Assembly (NCBI GenBank): GCA_963794685.1
Contig: CAWCFK010000019.1
Coordinates: 75,102-139,101, forward strand
Direction of reading: 5' to 3'
DNA from: CAVTWH01 sp963794685
GTDB taxonomy: Bacteria; Actinomycetota; Actinomycetes; Mycobacteriales; Micromonosporaceae
DNA length: 64,000 nt
Positions within the stretch are counted from its first letter, which is position 1. Every line of letters starts with the position of its first letter. The notes beneath the pieces are model-generated. The model was given only the letters and a program-made list of their open reading frames with translations, was not told the origin of the DNA and did no database searches. Below are positions 43,841-54,461 of this stretch, one piece after another. Made by a program: the position numbers and the translations under genes.

Positions 43841-45387
43841 TCAGCGGTGGTCGAACCACTGCATCGCGGGTAGTGCCCGACCGGAGTAGTCGAACAGCGC
43901 CTGGTTCTCCCAGCCGTCGCCGGAGGACGGGTTGGTCGGGTCCCAGCCGTTGCCGGTGACCGCGGTCCAGGTCGGCTCCCAGTAGAAGACGCCCAGGCCC
44001 AGGCCGTTCGGGACCGCTTCGACCACGTTCAGCACGTCGCGCAGGTTCGCCGCCTGCCCGGCCGGGGTGGCCGCATAGCCGGTGCCAGCTCCGAGTCCAG
44101 GTCGATGATGTTGGTCTCGGCGTCGTTTGGCCATCGTGAACGGGTACGCGGTCTCGGCCACCATCACCGGCTTGCCGTACCGGGCGGCCAGGTCGTTCAG
44201 GTTGGACTGCAGGTCGCCGAGCCTGCCGTGCCAGTACGTGGTAGTAGGAGATGCCGATCACGTCGAACGACACGCCGTCGGTGATCGCGTTGTCGAACCA
44301 CCAGCGCACGCCGCGCGTTGTCGCCGGCGCTCGGCCAGGTGCAGCACCACCTTGCGTGACGGTCGGCCGCCTTGACGGCGCGTCGCGCCCGCCTTGAGCA
44401 GCGCGGCAGTTGGCGCCAGTTGCTCGAGCAGCCCGTCCGGCCAGAGCAGGCCGCCGTTGATCTCGTTGCCGACCTGGACCATGTCGGCCGGGGTGCCCTG
44501 CGCTGCCAGCGCCGAGATCACTTCGTAGGTGTGCGTGGTAGACGTGGGTCTTGAGCTGCGCGAGGTTGAGCTGCGCCCAGGCGGCCGGCATGGTCTGGTG
44601 GCCGGGGTCGGCCCAGGTGTCGGAGTAGTGGAAGTCGACGAGCAGCCGCATGCCGTGCGCGCTGGATCCGCCTGGCCATCGCCAGCAGCTGGGCCTCGTT
44701 GTTGTAGCCGTCGGCCGGGTTGACCCAGACCTTCAGCCGGGCGTAGTTCATGCCGCCGCTCCGCAGGATGTTCAGCGCGTCGCGTGCCGTGCCGGAGCCG
44801 TCGTGGTACACCCGCCGAGGTCCTCGCTCCTCTTCAGGGTGGAGACGTCGCCGCCGCTGATCGGCTAGGCCGGTGGGAGCCGGCGGTGAAGCTGACGTCG
44901 TCGAAGTTGGCCCAGATCCCCGGCGTGCGCGTCGGAGTACAGGTTGATCGTGCACTGGTTGCCGGAGACCTGTACCGGTCACGATCTGCTCCCAGGCGCC
45001 GTGGCTGGCCGGCAGCGGGTGCGCGCCCCGGCCGCCGCAGTTGCGCAACGCCGAGGTAGGCCGCGTCTGGCCGCCGCCGGAGCGGACCCAGCCGCGCAGC
45101 GTGTAGCTCCGTTGGCGATCCCGGAGAGGGACTGGTAGTCTCCACCGCGTACGACGCCGACGAGTAGTGGCTCAACCGGTAGGAGCCGGATCGCCCGCCG
45201 GCCTCGGTGTAGCTGGCGGCGGCGGGGCCGTACTCCGACCAGCCGCTGGGGCTCTGGGTGCCGGAGTCGGCCTCGAAGCCGGTGTTGGTCAGGGTGGTGG
45301 CCGCTGCCACCGTGTCGCCGTGCTCAGCAGGGTGGCCAGCAGTCAGGGCGGTGGCGGAGGCCGCGGCAGCGACGGTGGTGGTGCATC
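43841..45387 (-). CDS. Secreted GH53 endo-1,4-beta-galactanase with N-terminal CBM, many frameshifts
   Basis: Pieces in all three frames assemble to a galactanase. There is a poorly readable signal region, then a carbohydrate-binding beta-sandwich (LTNTGFEADSGTQSPSGWSE, SYRLSHYSSASYAVET, GIWANFDDVSFTAGSH). The GH53 barrel follows: ILRSGGMNYARLKVWVNPAD, MRLLVDFHYSDTWADPGHQ, MVQVGNEINGGLLWPDGLLE (acid/base Glu), SFDVIGISYYHV, VMVAETAYPFTMAK (nucleophile Glu) and LGVFYWEPTWTAVTGNGWDP. It ends TGA 43841. At least eight indels interrupt it, but motifs and codon bias are intact, which points to poor sequence. It cuts beta-1,4-galactan side chains of pectin outside the cell. The start is approximate. 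Confidence 0.78.
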
Positions 45388-45539
45388 TGAGCCTCCCGGG
45401 TGGCCCCCGTGTCGGACGCCGGATCTGTGAGCGCTCCCAGTGGATCTGAGGGGGGTGGAGCTGGTCTTTCCGGGCCCTCGGATCCGAGCATCGGCGTTGC
45501 TCTGTGAGCCGCGCCCACCGCCGGAGCCTGTCCGCCTGG

Positions 45540-47571
45540 TCCGCCCCGCCGGCACCCCGACGCCCGCCGACCTCGCCCGCCGCCCGGAGCCCCCGGCACC
45601 GGCCGACCGGAGCTCGCCTCGACCCCGGTCACCGGCACCGTGGCGTCCGGCGTCGCGGTGGTTGATGGCGATCAGGTAGCCGACCGCCGGCGCCGTGGCG
45701 GCGCACCACCTCGACGTCGCGGGGCAGCCGCGCGGGGCGGCAGCCCCGCGTCGTCGCAGGCCCGGGCAGCACCGGTCCAGGTCGGCCGGGCAGCCGGGTG
45801 GAGACGTACCAGGCGTGCCGCTGCCGTAAGCGTGGCGGGTGACCGCCGGGCCGCCCGGGGCGGGACCGTCGGTGTAGCGACGCGCGGTCGCGCGCCCCGC
45901 AGCAGGATCTCCTCCGCCCAGACGTCACCGGTCAGCTGCCGGCGTCGTCCGGTCCCCGCCGCGGTCGCCGCTCGCGGCCCGCAGCGGCAGGAACTCCTCG
46001 ACGGTGAGGCCGAGCAGGTCCCGCAGCGCACCCGGGTGCCGCCCGGGTGCACCGCGTCGTTCCGTCGACGATGCCGGAGAAGAACGACACCAGCAGCGTG
46101 CCGCCGCCCTCCACGTAGCCGCGCAGGTTCGCCGCGGCGGCCGGCGGTGACAGGTACAGGCGGGCACCACGACCGGGGGTACGCGCGTCAGGTCGGCCGT
46201 CGGGTGGACGAAGTCGACGGTCAGGTGCCGGCGCCAGAGCGGCTCGTAGTACGCCTCTGCCGCTCCGGGCGTCCAGGTCGACGGTGGGGCGCCACTCGAG
46301 TCCAGCGCCCACCATGACTCCCAGTCCCAGACCACCGCGACGTCGGCGACGACCGGCTGCCGCGCACTCGGCCAGGCCGGCCAGGTCGCCGCCGAGCGCG
46401 ACCGACCTCGCGCCACACCCGGTGTCGGTCCGCCGTGCGGCAGCATCGCCGAGTGGAACTTCTCGGCGCCCGACCGGGACGCCCGCCACTGGAAGAACAT
46501 CACGCCGTCGGCGCCGCGGGCCACGTGCGCCGAGGCTGTTGCGGCGCATCTCGCCGGGCCGCTTGGCGATGTTGCGCGGCTGCCAGTTGACCGCGCGGTC
46601 GAGTGCTCCATGCAGCAGCCAGGGCCGCCGCCGGCCAGCGAGCGGGTCAGGTCGGCGGCCATGGCCAGCTCGATGTGGTTGTCGGCCCGCTCGGCCTCAG
46701 GTAGTGGTCGTTGGAGACGACGTCGACCTCGTCCGCCCAGCGCCAGTAGTCGATGTTGCAGTTGGCGAGGCCATGAAGTTGGTGGTCACCGGGACGCCGG
46801 GGCGTGAGCCGGTGCAGGATGTCGCGTTCGGCACGGAAGCTGGCGAGGTGCGCGTCGGCGGAGAAGCGCGCGAAGTCCAGCTGCTGCGCCGGGTTCACGG
46901 CGTCGGGGCCAGCGCGCGGCGCGTGATCTCGGCCCAGTCGCCGTAGCGCTGGCTCCAGAAGGCCGTGCCCCAGGCGTCGTTGAGCGCGGCCAGGTCTGCC
47001 GTAGCGGGCCTGCAGCCAGTCCGGAAGGCGGCGCTGGAGTCTCGCAGTAGCAGGCCTGACATGCGCGCCGTACTCGTTGTTGACGTGCCAGAGGGCCAGC
47101 GCCGGATGGTCGCCGTAGCGTCGGCGAGCGCTGTCGTGATGCGCAGGCGGCGGCGCGGTAGTCCGGCGAGCTGGGGCAGAACGCCCCGCGCGAGCCGATG
47201 CCCAGCCGCACGCCCTCGGGGGTCACGGGCAACGAGTCGGGGTACGGTGCGAGAACCAGGCCGGCGGCGACGGCGGTCGGGGTGGCCAGGTCACCGGGGA
47301 TGCCGGCGCCGTGCAGCAGGTCGATCACCCGGTCGAGCCAGCCGAAGTCGAACGCGCCCTCGTCGGCTCGAGCACGACCAGGAGAACACGCCGATGGTGA
47401 CCAGGTCACCCCGGCCTCGCGCATGAGGGCGACGTCGTCCGCCCAGACCTGCTCGGGCCACTGCTCCGGGTTGTAGTCGCCGCCGAAGGCGAGGCCGGTC
47501 AGCCGGCCCGGCCAGCCGACTGACGGGCAGCGGCAGGCGCCGTGCGGGTGGGGGACATCGGCTCGACTCAT
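45540..47571 (-). CDS. GH42 beta-galactosidase, many frameshifts
   Basis: ATG 47571 begins a protein with LTGLAFGGDYNPEQWPEQVW followed by ADDVALMREAGV, the GH42 N-terminus. The acid/base is in ALALWHVNNEYGA and ANCNIDYWRWADEVDVVSND lies in the barrel. The nucleophile Glu lies near LMEHSTARS, and ADGVMFFQWRASRSGAEKFH followed by SAMLPHGG is diagnostic. Trimerisation (NLRGYVEGGGTLLVSFFSGI) and C-terminal domains (GYLIAINHRDATPDATVPVT) follow. Frames change roughly every 50-100 bases. It would hydrolyse galacto-oligosaccharides inside the cell after import by the divergent ABC system. The 3' end is approximate. It is the first gene of the GH42-GH53-galT operon. Confidence 0.78.
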
Positions 47572-47593
47572 GGCGGCACACCCGGGATCGGAA

Positions 47594-47645
47594 GTGACAG
47601 GTCACGGTAGTACGGGTCCGCGGTCTCGAGAGCGTAACTTGTTAC
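47594..47645. promoter_or_regulatory. Two inverted repeats in the divergent galactan promoter
   Basis: GTGAC-AG-GTCAC (47594-47605) and GTAAC-TT-GTTAC (47634-47645) lie between the divergent GH42 and binding-protein genes, 40 bp centre to centre (about four helical turns). Both have 5-bp perfect arms and related ends. They are candidates for the LacI-family regulator encoded at 51161; sequence quality here is poor. Confidence 0.4.
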
Positions 47646-47799
47646 CGAGGCTGCTCGTGCCACTAGATAAACACGACAGTGAACGCACAGCGAGGTCGTC
47701 GTGACCGACCTTCGCCGGTCTGACAGTGGAGGTCCCCGGCTCAGGCTGTGACCCTCCCAGTCTCACACACCCTGACTCGCGCCCGCCCGGAGGATCTCC

Positions 47800-49228
47800 A
47801 TGCGCTTCGCTCGATCTCGCCCCGACGGCAGGCCACTCGTGGCCGTCGCCGCCGGTCTGCTGCTCCCTTGCTCGTCCGGCTCGGGCTCCACCACGTCCGC
47901 CAACACAGGCGGTCGACCGGCTCGTCGGCCGCGACGTCGCCGTCGTCCTCCGCGACCGCGCCGGCTCGAGCAGCCCGGCTCGAGCAGTGCCCGCCTCCAG
48001 CAGCGCCGCCGCCACCACGACCGCCGCGACCGCGGCAACGCTGACCTACTGGAGCTGGGCGCCCAACATGGACAAGGTCGTCGACGGGCTGGAACTCCGC
48101 CCACCCGGACATCCAGGTGACCGTCAACAAGCAGGCGGGGGCGACGCGGTGGTCACCAAGCTGCTCACCGCGGCCAAGGCCGGCAGCGGCCGCCGGACCT
48201 GATCCAGGCCGAGTACCAGGCGCTCCCGACCCTGGTCCCCACGACGCGCTGGCCGACATCCCAAGGACGTCGGCCCGCTCAAGGGCAAGTTCCCGGCGGG
48301 CGCTGGCAGCACGGTACGCTCGGCGGGGACGCGCGTCTACGCGTCCCGCAGGACTTCGGCCCGATGATGTTCTACTACCGCGCGGACGTCTTCAAAGTAC
48401 GGCCTGAAGGTCCCGACCACCTGGGACGAGTACGCGGCCGACCGCGCGAGCGCTCGACCAGAAGGCCCCGACCAAGCTACCTGACCACGTTCTCGGCCGC
48501 CGACCCGGCTGGTTCGCCGGCCTCGCCCAGCAGGCCGGCGCCTCGTGGTGGGCGACCAAGGGCGACACGTGGACGGTCGCCATCAACGACGCGGCCACCC
48601 AGAAGGTCGCCGACTACTGGGGCGGCCTGGTCGAGGAGGGCATCGTCGCAACAAGCCGATGTACACCCCGGAGTGGAACAAGGCGCTCAACGACGGCACG
48701 CTGCTCGGCTGGGTCGGCGCGTGTGGGGCCCGGGCGTCCTCGCCGGCAACGCCGCCCGACACCAGGGCAAGTGGGCGATGGCGCCGCTGCCGCAGTGGAA
48801 CGCCGGCGAGAGCGCCACCGGCAACTGGGGCGGCTCGTCCACCGCCGTCACGGCGGATCGCAAGCACCACGCAGGCCGCGCAGTTCGCCAGCTGGCTGAA
48901 CACCGACCCGACGCCGCTGCGGCGCTGGTCACCGAGGGCGCCGTCTACCCGGCGTCGACCGACGCGCAGACCGGCACCGCGCTGACGCCACGCCGCCGGC
49001 GTTCTTCCCCAACCAGGCCGACTTCTACACCGATCGCCGCGGAGATCGCGGACAGGCGGCCGGGCTTCACCTGCGGGCCCGAACGTCAACGTCACCTACA
49101 GCGCCTACAAGCGACGCGTTCGGCAAGGCGGCCGAGGACAAGTCCGACGTTCATCGCCGCCCTGGCCACCATGCAGACGGCGACCGTGGACGACATGAAG
49201 AAGCACGGCTTCAACGTCGGCCGGCTGA
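47800..49228 (+). CDS. ABC sugar-binding lipoprotein (galacto-oligosaccharide), many frameshifts
   Basis: ATG 47800 starts MRFARSRPDGRPLVAVAAGL with a probable lipoprotein signal. After an A/S/T linker the mature protein reads TLTYWSWAPNMDKVVDG, then VVTKLLTAAKAGSG, FGPMMFYYRADVFK, VAINDAATQKVADYWGGLVE, GKWAMAPLPQWNAGESATGN and WGGSSTAVTA, a family-1 extracellular solute-binding protein. It ends FNVG near a TGA at 49226. Frames change at least ten times. It should capture galactan oligosaccharides for the two permeases that follow. The ATPase is not in the window, as is common in actinomycetes that share MsiK. Confidence 0.75.
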
Positions 49229-49301
49229 CGCCGACGGCACCCTGCCGGCACGCAGGTCCCGTGCCTGACCGGGACGCCGGCATCGCCGACACGAGTCGCG
49301 T

Positions 49302-50215
49302 ATGCACGGCGTCCGGGGCCACGCGGCGCGCCGTATGCCTTCCTGCCCCGGCACGGTGCTGTTCGCCGCCGTTCCTCGCCGCTGCCCATCGGCTACGCCG
49401 TCGACCTGAGCCTGCGCAAGGTCAAGGTCAGCGGCCTCGGGCTCGCCGGGCGCACGGCACGAGATCTGCGTCGGGCTGGAGCAACTACGCCGACGCGCTA
49501 CCGACCCCGAGCTCGTGCCCAGCGGCGCTCGGGTCCTGCGGCTACGGCGCGATCGTCGTGCCGATCATGCTCGGCCTGGCCCTGCTGTTCGCGCTGCTGC
49601 TGGACGCCCCGGGCACCCGGCTCGCACGCTTCGCCGGCTCGCGATCTTCCTGCCGTACGCGGTCCCGGGCGTCATCGCCTCGCTGCTCTGGGGCTTCCTC
49701 TACCTGCCCGGCGGTCAGCCCGATCGCTACGCCTGCGACCAGCTCGGCCTGCCCGCGCCGGACTTGCTCGGCCGCACGCGGTCATCGCTCGGTGGCCAAC
49801 ATCGCGGTCTGGGGCGGCATCGGCTTCAACATGATCGTGCTCTACACCGCGCTGCGGGCGATGCCGCGCCGAGCGTCTACGAGGCCGCCCGGATCGACGG
49901 CTGCTCCGAGCTGCAGATCGCCCTGCGCATCAAGATGCCGCTGGTGTGCCGGCGCTGATCATGACCGTTCGTCTTCTCGCTCATCGCCACGCTGCAGGTC
50001 TTCACCGAGCCGACGACCCTCGCGCCGCTGACCAACGTCGATCTCCTCGACCTGGATGCCGCTGATGAAGATCTACCGGGACGCGTTCGTCGGCAACGAC
50101 ATCTACTCGGCCGCCGCCACCTCGGTGGTCATCGCCGCTGGCCACGCTGCGTGCTCTCGCTTCGGCTTCCTGCGCTCGTCGCAGTCGCGAGCCTTCGGAC
50201 CAGGAGGACCAGTGA
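49302..50215 (+). CDS. ABC sugar permease (MalF/UgpA-like), many frameshifts
   Basis: Pieces read AIVVPIMLGLALLFALLLDA, AIFLPYAVPGVIASLLWGFL, IAVWGGIGFNMIVLYTALRA and YEAARIDGCSELQIALRIKM, the EAA loop that contacts the ATPase. Then TTLAPLTNV and LMKIYRDAFVGNDIYSAAAT. The corrected frame ends DQEDQ at TGA 50213-50215, overlapping the GTG of the next permease. At least ten indels are present. About 300 residues and six helices when rejoined. Confidence 0.72.
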
Positions 50216-51124
50216 GCAGACGCTGCCGGCCGCCACCGCCTCCGCCGCCCGGCCGGCACCCCGCGCGCCGCTCGGACCCGCCGCCGCGGCGCCGTGCTGC
50301 CGACCGTCGTCCTGCTCGCTCGGCGCGCTGTACTGCCTGCTGCCCGTGGCGTGGGTGGTCGATCGCCGCGACCAAGAGCCGGCGGCGAGCTGTTCTCCAC
50401 CTTCACCTTCGCGCCCGAGCACGCGGCTTCGTCGGCAACATCGCGCGACCTGTCCGCCTACCACGACGGCATGTTCTGGCGCTGGATGCTCAACAGGCGC
50501 TGTACGCGGGCGTCGGCGCGCTGCTCTCGGCCGTCGTCTCCGGCGCTGGCCGGCTACGCGCTGGCCAAGTACCGCTTTCCCCGGCCGGAGCGCGATGTTC
50601 AACATGCTGCTGGCCGGGCGTGCTGGTGCCCGGCGATCATCCTGGCGATCCCGCAGTACCTGCTGCTGGCCAAGGCGGGCATGGCCGACACCTACTGGTC
50701 GGTGCTGCTGCCCAGCATCGTCAGCCCGTACGGCATCTATCTGGCCCGCATCTACGCGGCGGCGGCGGTCCCGGACGAGCTGCTCGAGGCGGCCCGGATC
50801 GACGGCGCCGGCGAGTTGCCGGCATCTTCCGCTCGATCGCGCTGCCGATGATGGTGCCCGGGCTGGTGACGGTGTTCCTGTTCCAGTTCGTCGCGATCTG
50901 GAACAACTTCCTGCTGCCGTTCATCATGCTCGGCGACGACCGCAAGTTCCCGCTGACGCGTCGGGCCTGTACACGCCTGCTCAACCAGGGCGCGCACCAG
51001 CCGGCGCTGTACACCCTGGTGATCACCGGCGCGCTGCTGTCGATCGTCCCGCTGATCGCGCTCTTCCTCGTGCCTGCAGCGCTACTGGCGGATCGACCTG
51101 CTCTCCGGCGCGGTCAAGGCGTGA
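50212..51124 (+). CDS. ABC sugar permease (MalG/UgpE-like), many frameshifts
   Basis: GTG 50212 has AGGAGG upstream and overlaps the previous stop (GTGA), so the permeases are coupled. Pieces read FSTFTFAPEHA, YHDGMFWRWMLN, AIPQYLLLAKAGMADTYWSV, LLPSIVSPYGIYLARIYAAA and VPDELLEAARIDGAGEL (EAA loop). MMVPGLVTVFLFQFVAIWNN then FLLPFIMLGDDRKFPLT complete the fold. It ends LLSGAVKA at TGA 51122. About 300 residues when rejoined. Confidence 0.75.
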
Positions 51125-51160
51125 GCCAGCGGCGACGACCGTGCAAGGACAGATCCCGCG

Positions 51161-52189
51161 ATGACCGATCCGAGGACGCCGGCGACCGCCCGACCATCCA
51201 CGACGTGGCGCGCGGAGGCCGGGGTCTCCCGGGGCACCGTCTCCCGCGTCCTCAACGGTGGCCACGACGTCAGCCCGACCGCCGCTGGACGGCGGTCGAC
51301 GCAGGCCATCCGGCAGCACCGGGTACGTGGTCAACCAGCACGCCCGCAGCCTGGTCACCCAGCGCTCCGACTCGGTCGCCTTCCTGCTCACCGAGCCGCA
51401 GGAGCGGCTCTTCGAGGACCCCAACTTCAGCGTGCTGCTGCGCGGCTGCACGCGGCGCTGGCCGAGCACGACATCGCGCTGGTGCTGATGATCGCCGGCA
51501 CCGACGCCGAGCGCCGCCGGATCGCCCGGTACATGACCTCCGGCCACGTCGACGGGGTCCTGCTGGTCTCCACCCACAGCGGCGACCCGCTGGTGGACGC
51601 TGCTCGCGGGCGGCGAGGTGCCGATCGTGGCCTGCGGCGAGCCGCTCGGCTACGAGCGGCGCGTGGCGTACGTGGCCGCCGACGACCGGGAGGGCGCCCG
51701 GCGAGATGGTCAGTACCTGTCCGCACCGGCCGCCGGCGGATCGCCACCATCACCGGCCCGCTGGACACCCCCGGCGGCTCGAACGCTGCCGGCTACCGGG
51801 AGGTGCTCACCGAGCTCGGCCTGACCCGCCGACGCAGCGCTGGTGGCCAGCGGCGACTACAGCCGGGCCAGCGGCGAGGCGGCGATGACCGCCCTGCTGG
51901 CCCGCGACCCCGACCTCGACGCGGTGTTCGTCGCCTCCGACCTGATGGCGGCCGGGGCGCTCGCCGCGCTGCGCCGGGCCGGCCGGCGGGTGCCCGGAGG
52001 ACGTGGCGGTCGGCGGCTTCGACGACTCGGCGATCGCGCAGACGCACCCGGCCGCCGCTGACCACGATGCGCCAGCCGTACGACCGGATCAGCGCCGAGA
52101 TGGTGCGCCTGCTGCTGGGCATCATCGCCGGCGAGTCCCCGGCCACCGTCATCCTGCCCACCGAACTCGTCCGGCGCGTCTCTGCCTGA
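51161..52189 (+). CDS. LacI-family repressor of the galactan locus, many frameshifts
   Basis: The N-terminal HTH is read from two frames as PTIHDVAR and EAGVSRGTVSRVLNGGHDVS. The periplasmic-binding-like sensor follows: VVNQHARSLVTQRSDSVAFL, LTEPQERLFEDPNFSVLLRG, SGHVDGVLLVSTHSGDPLVD and DLDAVFVASDLMAAGALAAL. The end is RQPYDRISAEMVRLLLGIIA and ILPTELVRRVSA. It is 36 bases after the permease gene and probably represses both divergent operons until galactose or a galacto-oligosaccharide binds. Confidence 0.78.
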   Translation: MTDPRTPATARPSTTWRAEAGVSRGTVSRVLNGGHDVSPTAAGRRSTQAIRQHRVRGQPARPQPGHPALRLGRLPAHRAAGAALRGPQLQRAAARLHAALAEHDIALVLMIAGTDAERRRIARYMTSGHVDGVLLVSTHSGDPLVDAARGRRGADRGLRRAARLRAARGVRGRRRPGGRPARWSVPVRTGRRRIATITGPLDTPGGSNAAGYREVLTELGLTRRRSAGGQRRLQPGQRRGGDDRPAGPRPRPRRGVRRLRPDGGRGARRAAPGRPAGARRTWRSAASTTRRSRRRTRPPLTTMRQPYDRISAEMVRLLLGIIAGESPATVILPTELVRRVSA

Positions 52190-52262
52190 GCCCCGCCCGT
52201 CGTGGCCCGCGAGCAGTACTCGCGGACGCCACGGCGGATGCCGCCGGGTCGAACCGGCACAG

Positions 52263-54320
52263 CTACGAGAGCTGGAACTTCTCCCAGTCCCCGATGGTGG
52301 TGCGGTTGGCGATCAGCGGCTTCGCGCCACCCGAATCGGCCGTCACATGCCTGCGGTTCGCGTGCGCGAGCAGGCTGACCGTGCCGTCCGTGTTGCGTAC
52401 CAGGGTGAACTTCTCCCAGTCACCGATGGTCGTCCGGTTGGCGATCAGCGGCTTGGCACCGCCGTTCTCGGCGGTGACGAACCTGCGGTCGGCGTGCGAG
52501 AACAGCGCGACGAACCCGTCCCCGGTGTCCACCAGGTCGAAGGTCTCCCAGTCGCCCAGCGACGTCCGGTTGGCGATCAACGGCTGGGCACCGGCCGCCT
52601 CGGCGGTGACGTATCGGCCGTTCGCCAGCGCGTACAGGCCGGCCTGCCAGGTGAAGTTCCAGGGCACCTGGTTGAACTTCTCCCACGGCCCGACGGACGT
52701 CCGGTCCGCCGTCAGCGTGCCGCCGTTGTTGCCGCTGACGTAGGTGTTCAGGCTGACCGATCGCAGGCTGACCGTGCTGTCGCCGTTGGGGACCAGCTCG
52801 AAGTGGGCGGCCGTGTCCACGGTGGTCGCGGTGGTCGTCAGCCGGTGGCTGACGGTGCTGTCCACGCTGACGTACCGGCTGGTCGCGTTGACCCGTAGCG
52901 CGACGCTGCCGTCGCCGACCGCGACCAGGTCGAACTGTTCCCCCGCACCGACGGACAGCCCGCTGTCGGTGAGCACCGTGGTCGCGGTGTCGCCGGCGTT
53001 GACGTAGCGCAGGTCGCTGGCGAGCAGGCCGACTGTCCGTACCACCGGGTGGGTGGCCGTGCCCGCGCTGGCCGTCGCGGTCAACCCGAGCAGGTCGGTC
53101 GCGGTCACCTTCACCGTGTGCGCGCCAGCGGTGGAGTAGGTGTGCGTGGCGGTCGGGTCCGCCTGGGTCAGCGTGGTGCCGTCACCGAAGTCGAAGGTGT
53201 ACGAGACGATGTTGCTGAACCCGTGACTGCTCGCGGTGGCGTCCGCGGTCACCCAGGTCGCGTCCGGGAGCACCGAGATGCTCAACCGGGCGGTCGGCCC
53301 GGTGGTCGGGACGACGCTGCCCAGGGCGATCCCGTCCGGCAGGTTGCTCCGCGGGAGGCCCGAGTCGGTCACCGTGTTGCTGGCCGCGTCCAGCACCCAC
53401 ACCCCGCCGGAGTCGTAGTTCGGCAGGTAGACCTGGCGGCTGTCGGCGGTGACCGCGAGTGAGCGTGCCGTGCCGACGAGGGCGACGGTCGCGGTCACCT
53501 GAACACTGACCGTGTCGATGACGGAGACCGAGTGTCCGTCGGCGTTGGCCACGTAGGCGTGCCGACCGTCCGGTGCCATCGCGATGGCGACGGGGCCGGT
53601 GCGGGCGCCGAGGTTGAGCGTCGTGGTGACCGTCGTGGTCGCGGTATCGACCACGGCCACCGTGCCGTCCCGGTTGGCGACGTAGGCGTACCGGCCGTCC
53701 GGGGTGAGCGCCACCGCGCCTGCGCCCGGGCCCGGGCCGGTCTGGACGGTGGCCGCCACGGTGTTCGTCGCGGTGTCGATCGCGGTGAGAGAGCCGGAGC
53801 CGCGCGCGCCACCCGCCTCCGCGGCCACGTAGACCCGGTGACCGTCCGGACTGACTGCCACACCTTCGGGGTAGGTCGCGACGCTGATCGTCGCCGTGAC
53901 CGTGGCGGTGGCCGTATCGAGCACGGAGACACTGGCTGAGCTGTAGTTGGCCACGTACACGTGTGCGCCGTCGGGCGCCACGGCGACACCGACCGGCTCG
54001 ACGCCCACCGGCACCCTGGCGGTCACCGCACTGGCTCCGGTGTCGATCACGGAGACGGCGTTCCCGTTGGCGACATAGGCGTGCCGGCCGTCCGGGCTGA
54101 CGGCCACCCCCCTCGCCGCGCTGAGGCCGCCGATCGGAGTGAGTGTCGCGCTGGTGAAGTCGTACATCGCGAGGGTGCCGTCCCAGTCACTGGTGACGTA
54201 GGCGACCTGTCGAGGTGGGGCTGCTGCGGCGGCCGGGCTGCTACCCGTCACGATCAGCGCGGTAGCCGCGAGTGCGGTCACCGCTCCCATCGTGACGCCC
54301 CCGGTGAGTGAACGGCGCAC
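52263..54320 (-). CDS. Secreted YVTN-propeller / PKD / fascin-like protein A
   Basis: GTG 54320 (AAGGA upstream) starts a 685-residue secreted protein. The signal peptide is MGAVTALAATALIVTGSSPA. A seven-bladed YVTN-type beta-propeller repeats VAVSPDGRHAYVANGNAVSV followed by IDT-type strands (about residues 40-350). A PKD domain has SYTFDFGDGTTLTQADPTAT followed by HTYSTAGAHTVKVTA. The C-terminal ~260 residues are fascin-like beta-trefoil repeats of the form NRRHVTADSGGAKPLIANRT followed by TIGDWEKF. All three parts suggest adhesion or carbohydrate binding outside the cell. It is intact in one frame just right of the error-dense zone. Its paralogue is at 55246-57288. Confidence 0.88.
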   Translation of the reverse strand: MRRSLTGGVTMGAVTALAATALIVTGSSPAAAAAPPRQVAYVTSDWDGTLAMYDFTSATLTPIGGLSAARGVAVSPDGRHAYVANGNAVSVIDTGASAVTARVPVGVEPVGVAVAPDGAHVYVANYSSASVSVLDTATATVTATISVATYPEGVAVSPDGHRVYVAAEAGGARGSGSLTAIDTATNTVAATVQTGPGPGAGAVALTPDGRYAYVANRDGTVAVVDTATTTVTTTLNLGARTGPVAIAMAPDGRHAYVANADGHSVSVIDTVSVQVTATVALVGTARSLAVTADSRQVYLPNYDSGGVWVLDAASNTVTDSGLPRSNLPDGIALGSVVPTTGPTARLSISVLPDATWVTADATASSHGFSNIVSYTFDFGDGTTLTQADPTATHTYSTAGAHTVKVTATDLLGLTATASAGTATHPVVRTVGLLASDLRYVNAGDTATTVLTDSGLSVGAGEQFDLVAVGDGSVALRVNATSRYVSVDSTVSHRLTTTATTVDTAAHFELVPNGDSTVSLRSVSLNTYVSGNNGGTLTADRTSVGPWEKFNQVPWNFTWQAGLYALANGRYVTAEAAGAQPLIANRTSLGDWETFDLVDTGDGFVALFSHADRRFVTAENGGAKPLIANRTTIGDWEKFTLVRNTDGTVSLLAHANRRHVTADSGGAKPLIANRTTIGDWEKFQLS

Positions 54321-54461
54321 AGGATTCCTTGCTGTGAGAGGGATCGGGATAGTTGAGGGGTCGACGTCCGCGACCCGAGCGCGATTGTCCGCGCAGTCGT
54401 TCACCCGGCGCAATCACCTATGCGGAGCCCGATCCGTGATCGGTACTGCCGGACGGAACTG

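Noticed and set aside
44000..52180. Programmed frameshifting or massive pseudogenisation of the galactan locus
   Set aside because: Far too many shifts with no slippery motif, and codon bias and motifs are intact; sequence error explains it better.
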